A stretch of 64,000 nt of DNA from an uncultured Candidatus Poseidoniales archaeon (GTDB lineage: Archaea; Thermoplasmatota; Poseidoniia; Poseidoniales; Thalassarchaeaceae), in assembly GCA_902625325.1 (NCBI GenBank), contig CACOAW010000005.1, positions 41,997 through 105,996 of the forward strand. Reading direction: 5' to 3'. Positions 1 through 6,953 of the stretch are shown here, piece after piece; position 1 is the first letter of the stretch, and each line of letters opens with the position of its first letter. Made by a program: the position numbers and the translations under genes. Below the pieces are notes generated by a model, which made no database searches, was not told the DNA's origin, and saw only the letters and a list, made by a program, of their open reading frames with translations.

Positions 1-176
1 TTGGAAATGGAGGGCAAATTGTCCATTCCACTTCTCTCCCTGAGTCTCCTGTTGAGGTAGAGGTGGTCTTCTCATCGGTACTGGCGCTCAGCAGCATCGC
101 ACTGCAGATATACTCCAAGTTCTACAGGAGGGAAAGGAGAACCAAGAAAGAGAGGGCCCAGGCACGAGAGAAGAGG

Positions 177-368
177 ATGAGCCGGGGCAAGAAGGCCGGC
201 GACGTCATTATACTGAAGTGCCCCTCCTGCTCCGAGGAGGCACCACACCAGGTCATCAACAGGAAGGAGGGTGCCGGGGGGTTCGAGGTTTTGGTCAATT
301 GCAGAGGGATCAACCAGTTCGACGAGGTGTGCAACTTTCACCATACGGTAATCGAGGTCAATTCCTGA
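177..368 (+). CDS. HVO_0476-like small zinc-ribbon protein
   Basis: A 63-residue basic protein beginning MSRGKKAGDVIILKCPSC. It has a CPSC pair near residue 15, later cysteines in NCRG and EVCNFHH, and ends in a hydrophobic beta strand (HTVIEV). The layout matches the archaeal HVO_0476 zinc-finger family, whose members share VxLxCPSC near the start; the function is unknown. I chose the ATG at 177. The same frame has no stop back to the left edge, with a hydrophobic stretch and a very basic segment before this ATG, so a longer protein starting at GTG 63 or outside the window is possible. Confidence 0.6.
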   Translation: MSRGKKAGDVIILKCPSCSEEAPHQVINRKEGAGGFEVLVNCRGINQFDEVCNFHHTVIEVNS

Positions 369-495
369 CGCCTATGCAACCTCCAAGAGAAACAGGTGCT
401 AGAATCAGCACACCCAAGAGGGCACCAGACTTCATGGAAACACAAAGCAACGAGGCGGATTAAATCATCAACATAGGTGATTGGAGGATACCGAA

Positions 496-606
496 CTATC
501 GCTGCTTTGCCCTCTTCCTGGCCGCCTTACGCCTTCGGAGCTTCTTCTTTCGCCACTTCCATCGCTGCTTCCCCTGCTTCTTCCAAGCACGGGAACCTCT
601 CTTCAT
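496..606 (-). CDS. rpl41e: Large-subunit ribosomal protein eL41
   Basis: A 36-residue peptide almost wholly of Arg, Lys, Trp and Ala. Its last two thirds (WKWRKKKLRRRKAARKRAKQ) align by eye with eukaryotic and archaeal L41e (MRAKWRKKRMRRLKRKRRK), the smallest ribosomal protein, an RNA-binding helix in the large subunit that bridges the two subunits. The family is normally about 25 residues, so this form has a short N-terminal extension (MKRGSRAWKKQGK), or else initiates internally. The frame is open further upstream, but that would run into tRNA-Arg, so the ATG at 606 is the sensible start. Confidence 0.7.
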   Translation of the reverse strand: MKRGSRAWKKQGKQRWKWRKKKLRRRKAARKRAKQR

Positions 607-686
607 TAGCGAATCATCCTCCAGTTGTCGAGTCCTTCCGACCTGCCTCGCGTATATGAGCGATTCGCGTTTAACGCCTAGTTCGG

Positions 687-763
687 TGGTGGGCAATACA
701 GGATTCGAACCCGTGTCACCGGCTTAGAAGGCCAGCATGATATCCAGACTACACCAATCGCCC
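687..763 (-). tRNA. tRNA-Arg (UCU)
   Basis: On the minus strand a cloverleaf begins GGGCGAT and closes with ATTGCCC, discriminator A and an encoded CCA. The anticodon stem CTGGC/GCCGG encloses the loop CTTCTAA, giving anticodon UCU (Arg). The T arm is ACGGG-TTCGAAT-CCTGT. Length is 77 nt including CCA and there is no intron. It lies just upstream of the L41e gene on the same strand. Confidence 0.95.
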
Positions 764-798
764 GCGACCCTCTGCGGGAGCCTCACTTAGATGAACCC

Positions 799-1332
799 TC
801 ACTTCGCCTCAAACCTGCTCGCGCACTTCGGGCACCGTGTCGGTCTAGTCACTCTCCTCCTTTCCCAGGCATGGCCGCACTTCCCACAAATCCACTGCTC
901 CTCGGGGAGCTCCTGGAGGACCCTCTCTCTGAGTCTCATCAGGACCGGCGAGTCCCTCAGCTTTGGAGCAGGAGCAACTCTACTGACAATCTCTGCATGC
1001 AAACCATCGTGATCCAGAAGGCCAGCCGCATGGAGCAACTCATGAGTGAGAGTGTGCCTAAAGAGGGCTGCGTCATCTGAAAGAATGGGGTTCAGGGCTA
1101 TTGTTATGGGGCCCGGCGGAGCACCGAGCCTCCTCCTCCGATAGAGCTCGTGGTGGTCTAACTCGAATCTGGTGAAGCCAAGGCGAGACTCATTCTCGTC
1201 TAGCCACTTGAGCTCTAGTTCTTTGTCCAGGTGCTTGACAAATGGGGCATCCTCCCCCTCCAACTCTTGAATCAGCGTGGCCAGCAGCCCCTCCGTGATC
1301 TCAGGTCGTCCCTTGGAGTCCCGTGACGCCAT
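799..1332 (-). CDS. SprT-like zinc metallopeptidase with C-terminal zinc ribbon
   Basis: About 177 residues from the ATG at 1332; 13 more residues are open upstream. The protein has a HELLHAAGLLDH stretch (HExxH with a further downstream His), which is the zinc-binding helix of SprT/Spartan-type metallopeptidases. A C-terminal zinc ribbon follows, with CGKCGHAW and CPKCASRF. This arrangement (short SprT core plus zinc ribbon) is usual for bacterial and archaeal SprT-like proteins, which in eukaryotes process DNA-protein crosslinks; the substrate here is unknown. It is divergent from tRNA-Ala, with only about 50 bp between them. Confidence 0.85.
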   Translation of the reverse strand: MASRDSKGRPEITEGLLATLIQELEGEDAPFVKHLDKELELKWLDENESRLGFTRFELDHHELYRRRRLGAPPGPITIALNPILSDDAALFRHTLTHELLHAAGLLDHDGLHAEIVSRVAPAPKLRDSPVLMRLRERVLQELPEEQWICGKCGHAWERRRVTRPTRCPKCASRFEAK

Positions 1333-1385
1333 GCCACTACCTCTCACGTCCTCCTTAAATGGGCGTCGCATTTCGTAGGTCCATT

Positions 1386-1462
1386 GGGCGTGTGGCGCAG
1401 CTTGGAAGCGCGCTTCCTTGGCATGGAAGAGGCCCCGAGTTCAAATCTCGGCACGTCCACCA
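1386..1462 (+). tRNA. tRNA-Ala (GGC)
   Basis: Acceptor stem GGGCGTG pairs with CACGTCC, placing the G3-U70 wobble that marks alanine tRNAs. The anticodon stem CTTCC/GGAAG encloses loop TTGGCAT, anticodon GGC. The T arm is CCGAG-TTCAAAT-CTCGG, and the CCA end is encoded. Length is 77 nt and there is no intron. Confidence 0.95.
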
Positions 1463-1499
1463 TCTAGAACCGGTCGTCAAGAACTAAATTTGCCAATGT

Positions 1500-1640
1500 T
1501 CATTTGAGCGGTTTTTTCATAAATTTCCGTTTAAATATGAACAATTGTATAAATTATATTATAAATAATGTGCATTATATTAGAAATATATATATTTTTA
1601 AATATTATATTCAAAATATACCAAATTATCTGTTCATGCG
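1500..1640. other. Extremely AT-rich spacer upstream of glutamine synthetase
   Basis: About 140 bp built almost only of A and T (runs such as ATATATATATTTTTAAATATT), much richer in AT than flanking DNA. A nominal reading frame crosses it, but its composition (Asn, Ile, Tyr) simply reflects the base bias, so I do not call a gene. It may be an upstream promoter or protein-binding region for the glutamine synthetase gene. Confidence 0.5.
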
Positions 1641-1647
1641 TTCAGAC

Positions 1648-1653
1648 TATAAA
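1648..1653 (+). promoter_or_regulatory. TATA box of glutamine synthetase
   Basis: TATAAA centred about 27 bp before the ATG at 1677. That is the normal archaeal distance from TATA box to transcription start, so the transcript would be nearly leaderless; no Shine-Dalgarno sequence is seen. Confidence 0.5.
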
Positions 1654-1676
1654 CTACCTTTACACGGCAAATTGCT

Positions 1677-2690
1677 ATGGCAACTAAGTCGAAATTAGAG
1701 TACATATGGCTGGATGGATACGAACCGACACAGAACATGAGAAGCAAAACTATGGTTCGCGAGAACTTTTCGGGGAAAGTAGAGGATTGCCCGATGTGGT
1801 CCTTCGACGGTTCATCGACAAAACAGGCGGAGGGCGGCGACTCCGACTGTCTCCTCAAACCAGTATCCATCTTTCCAGATCCACAAAGGATCAATGGTTT
1901 CTTGGTAATGTGTGAGGTGATGAATGCGGATGGAACTCCACACGCCAGTAATGGTAGAGCGACAATTGAGGAAGATGATGATGATTTTTGGTTTGGATAT
2001 GAGCAAGAATACTTCATCATGGATGTCGATACACAACTCCCACTTGGATTTCCAGTAGGTGGATATCCTGGGCCACAAGGCCTGTATTACTGCTCTGTTG
2101 GGGGGAAGAATACGCATGGTCGCGACCTTGTCGAGGCTCATGCAGACATGTGTATTGAAGCAGGAATAAATTTCGAAGGAATTAATCAGGAAGTGGCTTG
2201 CGGTCAATGGGAATTTCAAATCTTCGCTAAGGGTGCAAAGCAAGCGGGAGATGAGCTATGGGTGGCCAGATACCTGCTGGATAGATTGACGGAGAACTAT
2301 GGATATTACATTGAGTATCATCCAAAGCCGATTAAAGGCGATTGGAATGGTTCTGGAATGCACGTAAATTTCAGTGATGGTACGATGAGGGATGAAGGAG
2401 GGGAGAGCCTATTCACAAAAATTTGTGAAGCCTTTGGTAGAAACATCGAGTCTCATATGTCAGTTTATGGCGCTCACAATGAACAACGATTGACAGGTCT
2501 ACACGAGACACAATCGATAGATCAATTCTCATATGGGGTATCTGATAGAGGTGCCTCAATTAGGATACCCATTGGGACAATCGAAGACGGGTGGAAGGGA
2601 CGTTTAGAAGACAGAAGGCCCGCATCTAATGCCGATCCCTACAAAATCGGTGCAGTTGTAATCAGCACAACAAAGGCTGCATACAGCTGA
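1677..2690 (+). CDS. glnA: Glutamine synthetase, type II (eukaryote-like)
   Basis: This enzyme joins glutamate and ammonia with ATP to give glutamine. At 337 residues it is the short GSII form, not the roughly 440-470 residue GSI usual in archaea. Family motifs run in order: WSFDGSSTKQAEG near residue 42, GYEQEYFIMD near 107 (catalytic Glu pair), INQEVACGQWEFQIF near 168, NGSGMHVNFSDG near 225, LTGLHETQSIDQFSYG near 272 and LEDRRPASNADPY near 310. The catalytic and ATP-binding positions look intact. The gene is AT-richer than its neighbours and follows an AT-rich spacer, which could indicate acquisition. It ends 5 bp from the convergent Nudix gene. Confidence 0.95.
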   Translation: MATKSKLEYIWLDGYEPTQNMRSKTMVRENFSGKVEDCPMWSFDGSSTKQAEGGDSDCLLKPVSIFPDPQRINGFLVMCEVMNADGTPHASNGRATIEEDDDDFWFGYEQEYFIMDVDTQLPLGFPVGGYPGPQGLYYCSVGGKNTHGRDLVEAHADMCIEAGINFEGINQEVACGQWEFQIFAKGAKQAGDELWVARYLLDRLTENYGYYIEYHPKPIKGDWNGSGMHVNFSDGTMRDEGGESLFTKICEAFGRNIESHMSVYGAHNEQRLTGLHETQSIDQFSYGVSDRGASIRIPIGTIEDGWKGRLEDRRPASNADPYKIGAVVISTTKAAYS

Positions 2691-2695
2691 GAGTG

Positions 2696-3196
2696 TCAAC
2701 GTCCCGCGAGGAGCGTGCTCCAAACCAGGGCGAAGGAAGGGGACAGGCTCTCAGGATCGGTTTTCGCCAGGTGACTCACCTCGTCACTGGTGAACCACCC
2801 GATATCCGAGACCTCCTCCTCGTTCGGAGTGAACGGGCCTTCGGAGTGTGTTCTGTAGACCCAGGTGAACTCCTGGTCCGTCTCCTCGCAAGCATCGATT
2901 TTGAACAGCCTCTCAGGCGTGGCTTTCAGGCGTATCCCGATTTCTTCCATCGCCTCCCTGACTATGCATTGGTCGTATCCCTCGCCGCTATCGACGTGCC
3001 CGGACACCGAAGAGTCCCACCTCCCGGGAAATCTGTCCTTTGCCATCGACCTCTTCTGAAGCAGGACCCTCCCGGAGCCATCGAACACCAAGAGGTGGGC
3101 CGACCTGTGAAGCAGCCCATCTCGGTGCACCTCCTCCCGGCTGGCCTGGCCTATCACCGTGTCACTTCTATCGACAACGTCGAACGTCTCTTCCAT
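2696..3196 (-). CDS. Nudix hydrolase, YfcD / IPP-isomerase-like
   Basis: A 166-residue Nudix protein. The Nudix box begins GHVDSGE near residue 66 and continues to REAMEEIGI, giving the full G-x5-E-x7-REUxEExGU pattern for metal and diphosphate binding. The N-terminal half (DVVDRSDTVIGQASREEVHR, then LLHRSAHLLVF) resembles YfcD and type-1 isopentenyl-diphosphate isomerases, which share this head. I see no clear IDI catalytic Cys, so a diphosphate hydrolase is more likely than an isomerase. It sits 8 bp downstream of the D-amino-acid oxidase gene on the same strand, probably co-transcribed. Confidence 0.85.
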   Translation of the reverse strand: MEETFDVVDRSDTVIGQASREEVHRDGLLHRSAHLLVFDGSGRVLLQKRSMAKDRFPGRWDSSVSGHVDSGEGYDQCIVREAMEEIGIRLKATPERLFKIDACEETDQEFTWVYRTHSEGPFTPNEEEVSDIGWFTSDEVSHLAKTDPESLSPSFALVWSTLLAGR

Positions 3197-3204
3197 CGGG
3201 ATTC

Positions 3205-4137
3205 CTAACTTCCCTCTGCAATTGAAACTACTTCATCGGCGCATCCCCATGATAGGGTCACGCCGGCGCCTCCGTGCCCGTAGTTGTGAATTACGCGAAC
3301 CCCGCCTATCTCCTCTTCCTCAAGTCTGACCTCTGTTCGCGAAGGCCTAAGTCCAACCGTGCTTCCAACTATCTTGTCCCTGTCCAAGTCGGGCCAAATC
3401 GCCTCGACCTTGCTGAGTATCAGGTCGTTGTCCTCGTCCCTAATATCCAGGCTCCAGTCGTCGACCTGCGCAGTCCCACCGAGCACGGTCACATCGCTCC
3501 TGGGGATTGTGTAGGTCAGGGTTTCCGGCTGTTGGTCGAAGTGACCCACTCCCGGGTCCTGGTCAATGAAGAGGATCTGCCCCCTTGCCGGCCTGACTTC
3601 GAGGTCATCGCAAAGCTCTCTCGCACCTAGGCCGACACAATTGACTACGACGTCCCCGCCCAGATTGGACAGGTCCTCTATGAAACCATGCCTGAAAGTC
3701 CCGCCACCTTCCTCGACCTTGGACCTCAGCCATGGCATGTATAGGGGCATCTCAATAATCGGGGCCCTGAACTCCCAACCAAAAACGTAGCCCTCTGGTA
3801 TCTCGCCCTCGTCTAGGATCCTGAATGCCGCTATGGCATCGTTCCATGGGGGAAGGTCCACAACGTCCCTCAGGTATTCTCTTCCGTCCCTCATCGTCAC
3901 CCCAGCCTCGGGTGCTTCTGTGCATAGGCCCTCCAGGACGTCATAGGTCACTATGCCCCAGGTGTCGGCCCTATCTGCGGGCTTTACGAGGAAGGGGTAC
4001 CATACCGCAGCAGCCACGTCCGATACCGTCTCCGGGCTGAACTTGTCCGATACTATCTCGACTTCATGACCGCTCTCAAGGAGTCTGATTGCTGTGGTGA
4101 GTCCGGATACTCCTGCTCCGACAACTGTGCAGCGCAT
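3205..4137 (-). CDS. FAD-dependent D-amino-acid oxidase family
   Basis: A 310-residue flavoprotein. The N-terminal dinucleotide fold reads VVGAGVSGLTTAIRLLESGH, followed by AAAVWYPF, which is typical of D-amino-acid oxidases. VVVNCVGLGARELCDD, RPARGQ and the C-terminal IHNYGHGGAGVTLSWGCA are conserved DAAO signatures around the flavin and substrate pocket. The family deaminates D-amino acids or glycine-like amines to 2-oxo acids with release of peroxide; the substrate cannot be told from sequence. No signal peptide, so cytosolic. It leads a two-gene unit with the Nudix hydrolase. Confidence 0.88.
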   Translation of the reverse strand: MRCTVVGAGVSGLTTAIRLLESGHEVEIVSDKFSPETVSDVAAAVWYPFLVKPADRADTWGIVTYDVLEGLCTEAPEAGVTMRDGREYLRDVVDLPPWNDAIAAFRILDEGEIPEGYVFGWEFRAPIIEMPLYMPWLRSKVEEGGGTFRHGFIEDLSNLGGDVVVNCVGLGARELCDDLEVRPARGQILFIDQDPGVGHFDQQPETLTYTIPRSDVTVLGGTAQVDDWSLDIRDEDNDLILSKVEAIWPDLDRDKIVGSTVGLRPSRTEVRLEEEEIGGVRVIHNYGHGGAGVTLSWGCADEVVSIAEGS

Positions 4138-4231
4138 GCTACCCGATATCCCACTGCCTTATGATTAACTTCCCGAGCACATCACTACTCCTATCAGTCA
4201 ATTTCTTGAATCAGGACCCTTCTCACAGCTC

Positions 4232-4417
4232 GTGCCCAAGGTCAGACGCCCAAAAAAGGGATGGGCCGTTCCGAAGACTAGCAGGAGAAGGCCTCCAAGG
4301 GTCAAGGCACCAGGCAAGCGTCTACCTCGATGCCCATCCTGTGGGCAGTGGAGCGTGAAGAGGGACGAGAAGAGGAGTGAGACATACTGTACATCCTGCG
4401 GGGTAATCGGCAGATGA
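4232..4417 (+). CDS. Small basic zinc-ribbon protein
   Basis: A 61-residue protein starting at a GTG. The first half is Lys/Arg/Pro-rich (PKVRRPKKGW, SRRRPPRVKAPGKR) and the second half is a zinc ribbon with CPSC and CTSC pairs 16 residues apart. The form suggests a nucleic-acid or ribosome-associated protein, but I do not recognise the family. The start is uncertain because several alternative codons lie nearby. Confidence 0.6.
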   Translation: MPKVRRPKKGWAVPKTSRRRPPRVKAPGKRLPRCPSCGQWSVKRDEKRSETYCTSCGVIGR

Positions 4418-4512
4418 CAAAGCCCAATATCGAAACCCCCGGCACATAGGATGCCACAGTGATGAGGAACCGCACCGGGTGCATCTGGCACCGCGAGTGA
4501 TGGGCGATCTGA

Positions 4513-6090
4513 GTGGCACCGGGTGAAGCCATGCAAGAAGGAAGGACATTCATAGACCAGATGGGGAGAATGTACCGGTTCAAGGAACCAGAGCCCCTTA
4601 GCGAGCCGCCAAGTAACCTAATGGTCGCCAGAAATAGCAGGCCATGGAGGGCATACCTCAGAATGCTCGGGACTGTCATTCCCGCCTTCTTTCTGATGTA
4701 TGTCCTGTTATTTTTAGTGATAGGCATAGTATACATAGAGCCAATCGCCGTATTACTCTCTGGACTGTGCAGCGCTCCACTGATAGCCCTCATTTTCAGG
4801 TTGCATAGGCCAAGACTCGTTCACGTCAGGCTACTCACTCCCGATGAGGGAGGATCTCAGGCCCACGCGCTTCCTGAGGGCGGGTCTCTTAGGACTCCTA
4901 TGAGGACGAGAATGAGTCGTTACTTGGTAAGAGACGACTCCGTCCTTGACCTGCCTCCTACTCGTCAGCTGTGGCTACTCTTCGGCCTTGTCGTCTCGGT
5001 CCTGGTTGGCCTGCTCCTGTTGATACTGCAGGACTTCCAGGAAGGCCTAGCAGAACTCGGCATCGTGCTGTTCCTACTGCTCGCGATTCCGACCTGGATA
5101 GTTGGATTCTCACTCCCGGTCCTCGCTTGGTGGGGGACTTCCGATCGGCTTCTGGGGATTCCTACTCGTAGGAGGGATGCGGAGGCCTGGCTGATGGCAG
5201 GAATGGCCTCTGCCTTCCCTGCATTTTTGTTCAATTCCCTCGTGGCACCCGAACTAATCCCTTTCGAACCAGACCACTGGACCTTCGAGTTCTCTCTCCT
5301 AGCCGTGGGCGCACCATTGTGCGAGGAGATTTTCAAGGCGATGGCAGTAGCATTATTTCTGCCCTACATCAAAGGGCCCAAGCACGGCTTCCAGGTAGGT
5401 TTCACAGTAGGCCTGGGCTTCGCTCTGATAGAGAACTTCCAGTACATTGGGGTATCGCTGTTGGGGGGTCCTTTCGCCGCCTCGTTCACAATTCTGGTCC
5501 GAGGTATCGGGTCAATCCCTGGCCACGCGGTCTGGACTGCAGTCGCTGGTACGGCGATAGGGTGGATGGCGACAGACAGGGAGTTGAAGGCCAAACTCTC
5601 TTGGAAGGCCAAGTCCGTGGCGATATCCGCGATAGACATCGCTGAGGGCGTAGGGATCGACACTGACGGAGATGGGGATCTCTCGGGGTTCGATGGCTCG
5701 AGGCCGACACTGGAGGAGGCCATCTCGCAGGCATCACAGGAAGCCGAGGAAGAGCCCCATCCATGGGTTATAGTCGGAAAGGACCCGGCATCGGCAGAGG
5801 AGCCTGAGTTCGGGAGCCAAGAGTTCCACTTCACGTACGGCGATAACCAGGTGATGAGGGCATCAACGGGAATCAAGACCCCCAAGTCGGTCTCGGCAGC
5901 GGTGACCCTGTCTATAGCGGGACACGCATTCTGGAACGGGTCCTCATTCCTCTCCTACTACCTGCCCGATGCCTATGGTATGGGAGACCCTGCAACAGTC
6001 GTTATCCAGTTCACGTGGACAGCCTTCCTAGTCTCCTCGGTACTGCTAATCGCCAGGGGCCTAATCAAGGGAGTCAACTCCCTCGAATAG
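4513..6090 (+). CDS. PrsW-family intramembrane metalloprotease with EF-hand-like loop
   Basis: A 525-residue multi-pass membrane protein. PrsW/M82 motifs are visible: EEIFKA near residue 271, ALIENFQY near 304, a His in IPGHAVWTA near 338 and a second His in AGHAFWNG near 475. In bacteria PrsW cleaves membrane anti-sigma factors; archaeal targets are unknown. Between the third and fourth motifs lies a hydrophilic insertion holding DTDGDGDLSGFD, an EF-hand-type calcium loop. The start is GTG at 4513, with an in-frame ATG at 4531 as alternative. Confidence 0.85.
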   Translation: MAPGEAMQEGRTFIDQMGRMYRFKEPEPLSEPPSNLMVARNSRPWRAYLRMLGTVIPAFFLMYVLLFLVIGIVYIEPIAVLLSGLCSAPLIALIFRLHRPRLVHVRLLTPDEGGSQAHALPEGGSLRTPMRTRMSRYLVRDDSVLDLPPTRQLWLLFGLVVSVLVGLLLLILQDFQEGLAELGIVLFLLLAIPTWIVGFSLPVLAWWGTSDRLLGIPTRRRDAEAWLMAGMASAFPAFLFNSLVAPELIPFEPDHWTFEFSLLAVGAPLCEEIFKAMAVALFLPYIKGPKHGFQVGFTVGLGFALIENFQYIGVSLLGGPFAASFTILVRGIGSIPGHAVWTAVAGTAIGWMATDRELKAKLSWKAKSVAISAIDIAEGVGIDTDGDGDLSGFDGSRPTLEEAISQASQEAEEEPHPWVIVGKDPASAEEPEFGSQEFHFTYGDNQVMRASTGIKTPKSVSAAVTLSIAGHAFWNGSSFLSYYLPDAYGMGDPATVVIQFTWTAFLVSSVLLIARGLIKGVNSLE

Positions 6091-6170
6091 GGGGCCCCGG
6101 CAATTCGCCCTCATCCATGACCCTACTCCGAATCGTTCATGACCGCTAATGGTAACGACATACTGTCAAT

Positions 6171-6911
6171 ATGGTCGAACTAGGCAATGATCTCACAATA
6201 TCCATTGCGCTGGTATCGGTTCTACTTCTCGTATCCATGTGGAAGGATCTACTGGACAAGGGAGGAGTCATTGCCGCCCTAGTGGTGGGCCTGACGATAT
6301 CCCTGCTGGGGCACTGGACATGGCTGGTCGTACTAATGACCTTCCTGATCGTAGGGTCTTTCGCGACCAAATGGAGGTTTGAGGAGAAGGCGAAGATATC
6401 CGCCGAGGAGGCCAACGCAGGGGTAAGGGGTTGGAAGAACGTAATGGCAAACGGTGGGATGGCCAGCATGATCGCGATGGCGAACTTCTTCATCGGTGGT
6501 CACGAGTGGGCGTACTTCATGCTCTGCTCGTCAGTCTCTGTGGCTGCGTCAGACACCCTTGCCTCGGAGATAGGCAGCCTAGATCCCAGGACTCGGATAA
6601 TTACCACCCTCGAGGCCGTGCCGGCCGGAACGAACGGCGGGATGTCCCCAACCGGGACCCTGGCAGCCTTCTACGGGGCACTGCTGATTTCTGTGGTGTC
6701 TACGATTCTTGGGGCCATTAACGGGGACCGGACACCAGTAGAGCTGTTCTTCCCGTTCGTTATCCTAATCGGATGGCTTGGTTGCCAGATTGACTCCATA
6801 CTTGGCGCAATGCTGGAGAATCGCGGGTATTTGGGGAAGCACGGGGTGAACTTCATCGCGACCCTCTCAGGCTCTCTGATGGCCCTTTTCGTAGCTACGA
6901 GGCTCTTCTAA
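6171..6911 (+). CDS. DUF92 / TMEM19 membrane protein (polyprenol-phosphate kinase-like)
   Basis: A 246-residue membrane protein with about six hydrophobic helices. The family signatures SVAASDTLASEIG and GTNGGMSPTGTLAAF are present. DUF92 includes TMEM19 and plant VTE6 (phytyl-phosphate kinase), so a role in prenyl-phosphate metabolism in the membrane is possible but not shown for archaea. It is followed closely by the next gene on the same strand. Confidence 0.85.
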   Translation: MVELGNDLTISIALVSVLLLVSMWKDLLDKGGVIAALVVGLTISLLGHWTWLVVLMTFLIVGSFATKWRFEEKAKISAEEANAGVRGWKNVMANGGMASMIAMANFFIGGHEWAYFMLCSSVSVAASDTLASEIGSLDPRTRIITTLEAVPAGTNGGMSPTGTLAAFYGALLISVVSTILGAINGDRTPVELFFPFVILIGWLGCQIDSILGAMLENRGYLGKHGVNFIATLSGSLMALFVATRLF

Positions 6912-6953
6912 CATGAATACAAAGGATTGAACAACAGATTGGAGCAGATCCCT

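Noticed and set aside
1504-1698. A 64-codon frame through the AT-rich block before glutamine synthetase
   Set aside because: Its Asn/Ile/Tyr-rich product only reflects base composition and it runs into the glutamine synthetase gene in another frame.
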